Below the pieces are notes generated by a model, which saw nothing but the letters and a program-made list of their open reading frames with translations, searched no databases and was not told the DNA's origin. Positions 32,497-39,697 of a DNA stretch of 42,205 nt are shown here, one piece after another. Position 1 is the first letter of the stretch. Each line of letters starts with the position of its first letter. The translations under genes and the position numbers were made by a program. Origin of the DNA: Prevotella sp. UBA1705 (GTDB lineage: Bacteria > Bacteroidota > Bacteroidia > Bacteroidales > Bacteroidaceae); NCBI GenBank assembly GCA_002317385.1, contig DCJH01000071.1, positions 21,957 to 64,161 on the forward strand. Reading direction: 5' to 3'.

Positions 32497-32551
32497 CAAA
32501 TGGTTGGCGCTCAGGGCCAACCCTAAGAACGGAACCCTACGACAATAGAGA

Positions 32552-33631
32552 ATGAAAAAGATTGAACAGATGGTGCTGCTGGCCACGTGCCTCCTCATCA
32601 TGATGGTGGCAGCCATGCAGCGCGACGGCAAGGTGTGGGGCCACGAGCTGGCCCATGCCACGCAACCCGACAGCACGGCCACCGACTCGGCCCAGACGGT
32701 GCGCACGCTGGCCGACGGCACCCTTGTGGTGAACACCACCTCGCTCGGCAAAGACATTGTGGGCTACGGCGGACAGGTGCCCTTGGAGGTCTATATCCGC
32801 GACGGCAAGGTGACCCGCGTGGAGGCGCTGGCCAACACCGAGACGCCCGAATTCTTCAAACAGGCCCGCAAGCTGCTCTCCCGGTGGAACGGCCTGCCTC
32901 TCGACGAGGCGCAGGCCCAGCAGGTAGACGCCGTGAGCGGCGCCACATTCTCCTCGCGTGCCATCATCGGCAACGTGAGGCGAGCCCTGCAATATGCCTC
33001 CAAGAATGCCGTCACCCCCACGCTGCTCGACAAAATGGACCACCGGGCGAAGACTCTTGCCGGCCTCGTTGTGGTGCTCATGGGCGCCATTGTCCCCCTG
33101 TTCTACCGACGGAAAACCTATCGCACCCTGCAGCTGGCGCTCAACGTGGGCGTGCTCGGGCTCTGGGGCGGCACCTTCCTCAACTGGTCGATGTTCACCG
33201 CCTACCTCTCTGGCGGCATCAACTTCTGGATTTCGCTCGTGCCCATCGTGATGCTCATCACCGCATTTGTCTATCCTCTCTTCGGCAAGAAGAACTATTA
33301 CTGCACCAACCTCTGCCCCTTCGGCTCGCTGCAGGAGCTGGCGGGCAAGGCCGGCAAGCGCAAGTGGCGGCTCTCTCAGCCCGTGGTGCGCCGACTGGGC
33401 TACCTGCGCCAGGGCCTCTTCGCCGTGCTCATGGTGCTCATGCTCACCGGCGTGGGCTTCCAGTGGATGGACTATGAGCTCTTCACCGCGTTCATCTTCC
33501 AGTCGGCCGCCGTGGTGGTCATCGTGCTCGCGGTGCTGTTTGTGGTGCTCTCACTGTTCGTCACGCGCCCCTACTGCCGCTTCGTCTGCCCCACGGGAAC
33601 CCTCTTCAGACTCGCCGAGGGCAACAAATAG
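32552..33631 (+). CDS. Membrane FMN-binding and NapH/NosR-like 4Fe-4S protein
   Basis: A 359-aa redox protein of the inner membrane. Residues 1-22 are an N-terminal anchor. Residues about 45-150 form an FMN-binding domain with GQVPLEVYIRDGKVTRVEAL and DAVSGATFSS; T132 in SGAT is the expected covalent FMN site (added by ApbE). Four or five transmembrane segments follow (about 165-350). Two CxxxCP motifs, YYCTNLCPFGSL and PYCRFVCPTGTL, resemble NapH/NosR polyferredoxin sites. No cytoplasmic ferredoxin domain with full 4 x Cys clusters is present. Electron transfer across the membrane to the covalent flavin is the likely role. The next gene is an exported nitroreductase-like protein. Confidence 0.88.
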   Translation: MKKIEQMVLLATCLLIMMVAAMQRDGKVWGHELAHATQPDSTATDSAQTVRTLADGTLVVNTTSLGKDIVGYGGQVPLEVYIRDGKVTRVEALANTETPEFFKQARKLLSRWNGLPLDEAQAQQVDAVSGATFSSRAIIGNVRRALQYASKNAVTPTLLDKMDHRAKTLAGLVVVLMGAIVPLFYRRKTYRTLQLALNVGVLGLWGGTFLNWSMFTAYLSGGINFWISLVPIVMLITAFVYPLFGKKNYYCTNLCPFGSLQELAGKAGKRKWRLSQPVVRRLGYLRQGLFAVLMVLMLTGVGFQWMDYELFTAFIFQSAAVVVIVLAVLFVVLSLFVTRPYCRFVCPTGTLFRLAEGNK

Positions 33632-33696
33632 TCCACGCCCGCCACCTCGTTTCTCCACATTTTTACCCATCATCCACCCACCCCAACCCTCAGCTC

Positions 33697-34341
33697 ATGA
33701 AAGCAAGTTCACTTCTCAGTCTCATCCTCGCCGTGGCCCTCGCCATCGTATGCGGCCGGATGTACTTCACTTCAAACGATAAACCGGCTGCCCTCGCCCA
33801 GCCCGACTCCACCCGCAACGCCGCCATCGACAATATCATGACGCGTGCCAGCGTGCGCGCCTTCAAGTCGCAGCCTGTGGAAGACGCCAAGCTCACCACG
33901 CTGCTCAAGGCCGGAATGGCAGCCCCGACGGCCGCCGACAAGCGCCCCTGGCGCTTCGTGGCCGTGACCGACCACGACCAACTCCTTGCCCTCTCCAAGG
34001 CCAACCCCCACGCTGAGTTCATGAGCAAGGCACCGCTGGTCATTGTTGTATGCGGCGATATGCGTCTCACCATGGACGGCAAGGGCCGCGACAACTGGAT
34101 ACTCGACACCTCTGCCGCCTCCGAGAATATCCTTCTGGCCGCCCATGCTCTCGGTCTCGGTGCCGTGTGGACGGGAGTCTATCCTGCCCCCGACCGCGTG
34201 AAGGCTGTCTCCACCGTCCTCGAACTGCCCCAAGAGGTGGTTCCCCTCAGCGCGATAGTCATCGGATATCCCGCCCAGCCGGTCGCCCCGAAGAACAAAT
34301 GGGACGAAGACCGCATCTCCTACGATGCCTACGACGAGTAA
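33697..34341 (+). CDS. Exported or membrane-anchored nitroreductase-family flavoprotein
   Basis: A 214-aa nitroreductase-fold protein. Residues 1-25 (MKASSLLSLILAVALAIVCG) are a signal or signal-anchor, which is unusual because the family is normally cytoplasmic. The mature part has IMTRASVRAFKSQPVEDAKL, the FMN-binding RxSxRxF segment, AAPTAADKRPWRFVAV, DTSAASENILLAAHALGLGAVWTGVYP and IVIGYPAQP, all in family order. The gene follows the membrane FMN/4Fe-4S gene by 65 bp, so electrons from that protein could feed it. The acceptor is unknown. Length is normal after removal of the N-terminal segment. Confidence 0.87.
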   Translation: MKASSLLSLILAVALAIVCGRMYFTSNDKPAALAQPDSTRNAAIDNIMTRASVRAFKSQPVEDAKLTTLLKAGMAAPTAADKRPWRFVAVTDHDQLLALSKANPHAEFMSKAPLVIVVCGDMRLTMDGKGRDNWILDTSAASENILLAAHALGLGAVWTGVYPAPDRVKAVSTVLELPQEVVPLSAIVIGYPAQPVAPKNKWDEDRISYDAYDE

Positions 34342-34368
34342 CAGTCCTGTGAAACATGGGGCACCCAC

Positions 34369-34550
34369 TGCCTCTCCCCCTCACATCCACTGCCTCTCCC
34401 CCTTGCCCCTCCTCCGAAGGGAGGGGAGTAGTATGCGGCAAGACACCCATACGGTATGCCTCTCCCCCTCGCCCCTCCCCCGCAGGGAGGGGAGTAGTAT
34501 GCGACAAGACACCCATACAGTAGGGACATGACCCGTGCATGTCCGCACCG
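34369..34550. repeat. Mosaic of REP-like families: two 66-bp tandem B units, then C
   Basis: A short fragment (CTGCCTCTCCCCCT, 34369-34382), then B units at 34392-34457 and 34458-34523, each 66 bp: GCCTCTCCCCC...GGGAGGGGAGTAGTATGCG followed by CAAGACACCCATAC. A C-family palindrome (GGACATG-ACCCGT-GCATGTCC) follows at 34518-34550. Confidence 0.85.
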
Positions 34551-34595
34551 TTTCACACCTATTTCTCAGCAATCAAAGGGTTACTCAGTCATATC

Positions 34596-34635
34596 ACTCC
34601 CCTCCCTCCGGGGGAGGGGCAAGGGGGAGAGGCAG
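34596..34635. repeat. REP-like family B, inverted copy
   Basis: ACTCCCCTCCCTCCGGGGG followed by AGGGGCAAGGGGGAGAGGCAG, the reverse complement of the B unit. With 34369-34550 it forms a mirror-image array downstream of the nitroreductase gene. Confidence 0.8.
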
Positions 34636-34650
34636 TTGTGCTTTTGTAAT

Positions 34651-34728
34651 TCGGCCCTAATCCTCTCGCGATTCGGTACTAATCGCAACACGAAAAGGTA
34701 GTAATCGCACCGCGATTACTACCTTTTC
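34651..34728. repeat. Triple 22-nt palindromic element, copy 5
   Basis: Units begin at 34653 (GGCCCTAATCCTCTCGCGATTC), 34675 (GGTACTAATCGCAACACGAAAA) and 34697 (GGTAGTAATCGCACCGCGATTA), with the tail CTACCTTTTC. The third unit with flanks is a perfect 17-bp hairpin, 34692-34708 with 34712-34728, loop ACC. It sits between the convergent nitroreductase and AraC genes and could serve as a terminator there. Confidence 0.85.
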
Positions 34729-34784
34729 TCAAACCCCCTCCGCAACAACGGCAGGGCGACTATCATCTATGGTGTGGAAAATGC

Positions 34785-35705
34785 CTATTTCTCGGGCGAA
34801 TCGTGCGTGCTCTCATGGCGATAGGCCATGGGGGTGAGGCCCGTCATGCGCTTGAAAAACTTGCTGAAAAAACTCATGTTCGGAAACTCCATCTCGTCGG
34901 CAATCTGCTTGAGGGGCTTGGTGGTGTGGCGCAGATCCACCTTGATGGCGGTGACAAGTGCCTCGTCTATCCACTCCTTGGCGCTTCGCCCGCTCACCTG
35001 TTTCACCAGCGTGCCCATGTAGCGGAGCGACAGACAGAGACGGTCGGCATAGAAGGCGAGGTTGTGGTGGGTGCGGGCGTGCTCGTTCACCAGGCTGATG
35101 AACCGCCCGAACACCTCCTGGTCGCGGTTGGTCTCCTGCCGGTTGGCCTGCACATGGGAGCTGTAGAGCGAGTCGAGATACCACCAGAAGGCCGACGCGA
35201 GGCTCAGAAACACGCGCGAATTGTAGTCGGTCTGCCTGATGGTGTCGTAGAGCAAGGTGATGAGTTGGGTGATATATTCCATCTCGTCGGGCTTGAGCGA
35301 GAGCCTGAAGCTGCGCAGATGGCCGTCTAAGGAGTGCGGCATGGCGGTGCCCATGGCCAGTCGGAAGAGTTCGTCGGACATGGAGAAGCCCTCGGCCAGC
35401 ACGTCGTCGGAGTAGCCTTCGAGCACCACGGTGGAGTTTTTGCCTATAAACAGCAGGTCGCCGGCCTGCAGATCCATGGGCAAGAGGTTGACAATGGGGG
35501 TCGAATGGCCTTGCTTGATGATCATCACGCGCATCTCGTCGATGATGAAAGGCTGGCTCAGCAGCTGGTCGACCACGCCAGGAAAGCCCTGCTTGAGCAC
35601 GCCCACGTTCTGGCTGAGATACACATGGAGGTCTTTTTCGTTAAGTCCATGAACCACTGTCTGCATCTCCTGCAACGACAATCGCCTGATATCCTTCTTT
35701 TCCAT
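34785..35705 (-). CDS. AraC-family transcriptional regulator
   Basis: A 306-aa regulator. The C-terminal 100 residues are an AraC/XylS double helix-turn-helix: HHNLAFYADRLCLSLRYMGTLVKQVSG, then WIDEALVTAIKVDLRHTTKPLKQIADEMEFPNMSFFSKFFKRMTGLTPMAYR. The N-terminal part is a cupin-like sensor region (PFIIDEMRVMIIKQGHSTPIVNLLPMDLQAGDLLFIGKNSTVVLEG). The ATG at 35705 is chosen; the open frame continues upstream through the promoter. Consensus promoter at 35725-35755. It is divergent from the TolC-led export operon, so it probably controls it. Confidence 0.92.
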   Translation of the reverse strand: MEKKDIRRLSLQEMQTVVHGLNEKDLHVYLSQNVGVLKQGFPGVVDQLLSQPFIIDEMRVMIIKQGHSTPIVNLLPMDLQAGDLLFIGKNSTVVLEGYSDDVLAEGFSMSDELFRLAMGTAMPHSLDGHLRSFRLSLKPDEMEYITQLITLLYDTIRQTDYNSRVFLSLASAFWWYLDSLYSSHVQANRQETNRDQEVFGRFISLVNEHARTHHNLAFYADRLCLSLRYMGTLVKQVSGRSAKEWIDEALVTAIKVDLRHTTKPLKQIADEMEFPNMSFFSKFFKRMTGLTPMAYRHESTHDSPEK

Positions 35706-35724
35706 AATGTATGATTTAATGACG

Positions 35725-35755
35725 CAAAGATAAGGTTTTAGACAATATGTAGCAA
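35725..35755 (-). promoter_or_regulatory. Consensus promoter of the AraC-family gene
   Basis: On the minus strand TTGC (35752-35755), 19 nt, TATCTTTG (35725-35732), about 20 nt before the ATG. Confidence 0.78.
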
Positions 35756-35760
35756 CAATT

Positions 35761-35806
35761 ATCCTAATAATCCAACGAAAGGGACATCTTTTCAGATGAT
35801 AGGATA
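35761..35806. promoter_or_regulatory. Imperfect inverted repeat in the AraC/export operon gap
   Basis: ATCCTAATAATC (35761-35772) is nearly complementary to GATGATAGGAT (about 35796-35806), with one gap and one mismatch. It lies just upstream of the rightward promoter and could be a regulator site. Confidence 0.4.
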
Positions 35807-35829
35807 ACAATGGTTCGGGCGGAACGTCC

Positions 35830-35837
35830 TAACTTTG
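35830..35837 (+). promoter_or_regulatory. -7 element of the export operon
   Basis: TAACTTTG, about 30 nt before the ATG at 35867. The -33 box is weak, which suits an activator-dependent promoter. Confidence 0.6.
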
Positions 35838-35866
35838 CAGCAGTAAACCACAATGTTGCAATAGTG

Positions 35867-37240
35867 ATGAAAAAGATTATCCACATTCCATCGTGCGGCG
35901 TGCGACGCCTGCTGTCGGTGGCCCTGATAGGTCTCACGGCGCTCACGGGGTCGGCCCAGACCCTGGAGGAGTGCCAGCAGGCGGCCGAAAAAAACTATCC
36001 GCTCATCAGGAGATACCAGTTGGTGCAGTCGACCGCAGACCTCAACCTCGACAATATCCATAAGGGTTGGCTGCCGCAGGTGTCGGCCTACGCCCAGGCC
36101 ACGGCGCAAAACAAGGTGTCGGCGCTGCCCGACGCCCTCACCGGCATGCTGGCGCAGCAGGGCCAGCAGTATGGCGGCCTGAAGAAGGAACAATATAAAA
36201 TAGGTGTGGATGTGGCGCAGACCCTCTACGACGGCGGTCGCATGCGCCAGCAGAAAGAGGTGGTGCGCCGGCAGAGCGAGCTGGAGTCGGCCCAAATCGA
36301 GACCTCGCTCTATGGCGTTCGCCAGCGGGTGAACGACCTCTACTTCGGCGTGTTGCTCATCAATGAGAAGCTGCAGCTCAACCAAGACCTGCAGGCTCTC
36401 CTGCAGTCGAGCGAGCAAAAGGTGGGCAGTATGGTCAAGGCGGGCACGGCTGCCACGAGCGACCTCGCCTCGCTGCAGGCCGAACGCATGAACGCCCGCC
36501 AGCAGGCCGTGGAGCTGCAGAGCCAGAAGACGGCACTGCTGCGGCTGCTCTCGCTGTTTGTGGGCAAGGAGGTGGCAGAGGTTTCTCGGCCTGGAGGATT
36601 CTCCGACAGGTCGGACAAGTCTGACCAGTCCGACCAGTCTGACTGGTCCGAGAAATCCTACTGGTCTGAGCAATCCTCCCTCGATGCCTCCCGCCGACCG
36701 GAATATCGCCTCTTCAATCAGCAGATAGCGCTGGCCAATGCCCAGGAGAAGGCGCTCGACGCTCGCCTGCGCCCCACGCTCTCGGCCTTCGCCCAGGGCT
36801 ACTATGGCTACCCCGGCTTCGACATGTTCCATGATATGAAGAGCACCACACCCAGCTTCAACGGACTCCTCGGCGTGCGACTGGCCTGGAACATCGGGGC
36901 GCTCTACACCCGCAAGAACGACAAGGCGCAACTCGATGTGCAGCGACAGATGGCACAGAATCAGCTCGACCTCTTCGTCTTCAACAACCGGTTGGAGACC
37001 GCGCAGCAGAGCGAGAACATCGAGAAATACCGTAAACTCAAGGCGCAGGACGATGAAATCATTGCCCTCCGCGCCGCCGTGCGCAAGGCTGCAGAGTCTA
37101 AACTCGCCCACGGCATTATCGATGTGAACGACCTCGTGAAGGAAATCAACAGCGAAAACAGCGCGAAGATTCAGCAGACCACCCACGACATCGAGATGCT
37201 CCGCGAGCTCTACGGCATGAAATACACCCTCAACCGATAA
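35867..37240 (+). CDS. TolC-family outer-membrane efflux protein with SDx repeat insert
   Basis: A 457-aa exported protein, signal peptide to about residue 31 (ends TGSAQT). It has the TolC pattern of coiled-coil hairpins: TLEECQQAAEKNYPLIRRYQ, LDNIHKGWLPQVSAYAQAT, VAQTLYDGGRMRQQKEVVRRQ, and the second half RPEYRLFNQQIALANAQEKALDARLRPTLSAFAQGYYGYPG to LRELYGMKYTLNR. Residues 246-269, at the junction of the two halves, are an SDx ladder (SDRSDKSDQSDQSDW, then SEKSYWSEQ) encoded by eight 9-nt units. I do not expect such an insert in TolC. The start ATG at 35867 follows a promoter at 35830. It leads an export operon. Confidence 0.92.
   Translation: MKKIIHIPSCGVRRLLSVALIGLTALTGSAQTLEECQQAAEKNYPLIRRYQLVQSTADLNLDNIHKGWLPQVSAYAQATAQNKVSALPDALTGMLAQQGQQYGGLKKEQYKIGVDVAQTLYDGGRMRQQKEVVRRQSELESAQIETSLYGVRQRVNDLYFGVLLINEKLQLNQDLQALLQSSEQKVGSMVKAGTAATSDLASLQAERMNARQQAVELQSQKTALLRLLSLFVGKEVAEVSRPGGFSDRSDKSDQSDQSDWSEKSYWSEQSSLDASRRPEYRLFNQQIALANAQEKALDARLRPTLSAFAQGYYGYPGFDMFHDMKSTTPSFNGLLGVRLAWNIGALYTRKNDKAQLDVQRQMAQNQLDLFVFNNRLETAQQSENIEKYRKLKAQDDEIIALRAAVRKAAESKLAHGIIDVNDLVKEINSENSAKIQQTTHDIEMLRELYGMKYTLNR
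36602..36673 (+). repeat. Eight 9-nt units inside the TolC-like gene
   Basis: In-frame units TCCGACAGG, TCGGACAAG, TCTGACCAG, TCCGACCAG, TCTGACTGG, TCCGAGAAA, TCCTACTGG and TCTGAGCAA encode SDR-SDK-SDQ-SDQ-SDW-SEK-SYW-SEQ. The first five match the intergenic units at 3441-3476. Confidence 0.85.
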
Positions 37241-37261
37241 ACCAGCATGTACCACTATATA

Positions 37262-38176
37262 ATGAAAAGAATAGGAATGAAAACATCAACAATATTTTTT
37301 GCCCTGGGCCTCATGGCCCTGACATCCTGCTCCAAACAGGAGAAGGAGTCGGCAGCGACGGGTATTTTTGAGTCCACGGAGACCACGGTGTCGGCCGAGC
37401 AGAGTGGTCGGCTGGTCAGTTTCAGCGTGACCGAGGGTCAGACCGTGACCCAAGGTCAGGAGGTAGGCCTCGTAGACACGGTGCCCCTGCGCCTCAGAAT
37501 GGCACAGATTGGGGCCACCCGACAGGTGTATGGCGCCCAGCGGCCCGACGTGCAGACGCAGATGGCCGCCCTCGAACAGCAGTTGGCCAAGGCCCGTCTG
37601 GAGCAGAAGCGCTACTCGGAACTGGTGGCCGACGGTGCCGCCCCGCGCAAGATGCTCGACGATGCCCGCTCTCAGGTGCTCGTATTGCAGAAGCAACTCG
37701 CTGCCCAGCGGTCGGCGCTGGCCACCCAGGTGAACACCATCTCGTCGCAGCAGCGGGCCACCGACACCGAGCGCGCGCTGCTTTTGGACCAGATTGCCAA
37801 GTGCCACATCCGCGCTCCGCAGGGTGGAACCGTGCTGGAGAAGTATGTGGAACAGGGCGAGGTAATAGCCGCCGGCAAGCCGTTGTTTAAGCTGGCCGAC
37901 ACGCAGACCATGTATCTGCGAGCCTATGTCACCTCCGCCCAACTGGCCGACCTGCGTGTGGGCCAGCAGGTGAAGGTCTCCACCGACTACGGCGACGGCC
38001 GCGGCAAGAGCTACGACGGTACCATCACGTGGATCTCGGCAAAGAGCGAGTTCACCCCCAAGACCATTCTCACCGACGATGAGCGTGCCGATCTGGTCTA
38101 CGCCATGAAGATTTCGGTGAAAAACGACGGCCTCATCAAGATCGGAATGTATGGCCGCGTGGTCTTCTCCAAATAG
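37262..38176 (+). CDS. Membrane-fusion (HlyD-type) lipoprotein of the export system
   Basis: A 304-aa periplasmic adaptor. Signal and lipobox: MKTSTIFFALGLMALTSCSK (Cys near residue 22-23). The barrel-sandwich/lipoyl halves are SAEQSGRLVSFSVTEGQTVTQGQEVGLVDT and IRAPQGGTVLEKYVEQGEVIAAGKPLFKLADTQTMYL, separated by a long coiled coil (AALEQQLAKARLEQKRYSELVADGAAPRKMLDDARSQVLVLQKQLAAQ). The C-terminal part LRVGQQVKVSTDYG to GMYGRVVFSK fits the beta-barrel domain. Starts at 37247, 37262 or 37277 are possible; the last two leave a clean signal. It follows tolC-like by about 20 bp. Confidence 0.9.
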   Translation: MKRIGMKTSTIFFALGLMALTSCSKQEKESAATGIFESTETTVSAEQSGRLVSFSVTEGQTVTQGQEVGLVDTVPLRLRMAQIGATRQVYGAQRPDVQTQMAALEQQLAKARLEQKRYSELVADGAAPRKMLDDARSQVLVLQKQLAAQRSALATQVNTISSQQRATDTERALLLDQIAKCHIRAPQGGTVLEKYVEQGEVIAAGKPLFKLADTQTMYLRAYVTSAQLADLRVGQQVKVSTDYGDGRGKSYDGTITWISAKSEFTPKTILTDDERADLVYAMKISVKNDGLIKIGMYGRVVFSK

Positions 38177-38242
38177 TCCATTCATCGGCGCCGAGGCCGG
38201 CTTATAGGGCCGTCCCGCCGCCATCACCTCAGTATCAGCATC

Positions 38243-39697
38243 ATGCCATCTATCTCAATATCCCATGTCAGCAAGTCGTACGGCACTGTGCGAGCCCTCG
38301 ACGACGTGACTTTAGACATCGAGCCGGGCGAGGTGTTCGGCCTGATAGGTCCCGACGGCTCCGGCAAGACGTCGCTTTTCCGCATCATCGCTACCTTGCT
38401 GCTGCCCGACGAGGGCTCGGTCACGGTCGAAGGACACGACACCCGACAGGGCATGCGCGCCATACGCCGCCTCACCGGCTACATGCCCGGCAAGTTTTCG
38501 CTCTACGAAGACCTCACCGTGGAGGAGAACCTGCGCTTCTTTGCCACCCTCTTCGGCACCACGATAGAGCAGGGCTACGACAGCATCAAGGCCATCTACT
38601 CGCAGATTGAGCCCTTCAAGACCCGCAAGGCCGGTGCGCTTTCTGGTGGCATGAAGCAGAAACTGGCACTGAGCTGCGCCCTGGTGCATCAGCCCAAGGT
38701 GCTGCTGCTCGACGAACCCACTACGGGTGTCGACCCCGTGAGCCGCAAAGAGCTGTGGGATATGCTCGGCATGCTCAAGGAACGGGGTATCACCATCGTG
38801 GCCGCCACGCCCTACATCGACGAGATTCGGCGCTGCGAGCGGGTGGCCTATCTTAACCAAGGCCACGTGGCGGGCATCGGAACGGCCGACGAAATCCTCT
38901 CGAAGTTCAAGGATGTATTTAATCCTGACCCCATCCCTGCGGTGAAACACCAGGAGGATGCGGAGCCCGTCATCGAGGTGGAGCATTTAGTAAAAGCCTT
39001 CGGCACGTTCCATGCGGTGGACGATATCTCCTTCTCCGTGCACCGGGGAGAGACTTTCGGCTTCCTCGGGGCTAACGGAGCGGGCAAGACTACGGCCATG
39101 CACATCCTCACGGGACTTAACCAACCCACCTCGGGCAAGGGCCGCGTGCTGGGCCTCGACGTATCGACGCAGCACGAAGAGATTAAGCGAAGCATTGGCT
39201 ACATGAGCCAGCGGTTCTCGCTCTACGAAGACATGACCATCGCAGAGAACCTCCGTCTCTTCGGCGGCATCTACGGAATGAGCGACGACGACATACGCCT
39301 CAAGACCGACGAGGTGCTCAGCGAACTCGGCATGGAGGCCCAGCGCGACACCATCGTGAAGTCTATCCCACTCGGATGGAAGCAGAAACTGGCCTTCTCG
39401 GCAAGCATCTTCCACGAGCCGGGCATCGTGTTTCTCGACGAACCCACGGGTGGCGTGGATGCCGCCACGCGCCGACAGTTCTGGCAACTCATCTATCAGG
39501 CGGCACAACGCGGCATCACCGTCTTCGTGACGACCCACTACATGGACGAGGCCGAATATTGCGACCGCATCTCGATCATGGTCGACGGCAAGATCAGTGC
39601 CATGGGCACGCCGGCCGAACTCAAACAGCAATACCACCAGCCCGATATGGACGGCGTCTTCACCTGGCTGGCACGCAAATCCACTCGCAATGACTAA
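38243..39697 (+). CDS. ABC transporter ATPase with two fused nucleotide-binding domains (YbhF-like)
   Basis: A 484-aa cytoplasmic ATPase. NBD1: Walker A GPDGSGKTS (36-44), signature LSGG (133-136), Walker B VLLLDEPT, but the H-loop His is replaced by Pro (AATPYIDE, P190). NBD2: Walker A GANGAGKTT (276 on), H-loop His intact (VTTHYMDE, H432), Walker B IVFLDEPTGG, but the signature is degenerate (PLGWK for LSGGQ). One composite site (NBD2 Walker/H with the NBD1 signature) should be fully active, the other degenerate. It sits between the adaptor and the two permeases, and the stop overlaps the next gene's start by 8 bp. Confidence 0.93.
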   Translation: MPSISISHVSKSYGTVRALDDVTLDIEPGEVFGLIGPDGSGKTSLFRIIATLLLPDEGSVTVEGHDTRQGMRAIRRLTGYMPGKFSLYEDLTVEENLRFFATLFGTTIEQGYDSIKAIYSQIEPFKTRKAGALSGGMKQKLALSCALVHQPKVLLLDEPTTGVDPVSRKELWDMLGMLKERGITIVAATPYIDEIRRCERVAYLNQGHVAGIGTADEILSKFKDVFNPDPIPAVKHQEDAEPVIEVEHLVKAFGTFHAVDDISFSVHRGETFGFLGANGAGKTTAMHILTGLNQPTSGKGRVLGLDVSTQHEEIKRSIGYMSQRFSLYEDMTIAENLRLFGGIYGMSDDDIRLKTDEVLSELGMEAQRDTIVKSIPLGWKQKLAFSASIFHEPGIVFLDEPTGGVDAATRRQFWQLIYQAAQRGITVFVTTHYMDEAEYCDRISIMVDGKISAMGTPAELKQQYHQPDMDGVFTWLARKSTRND

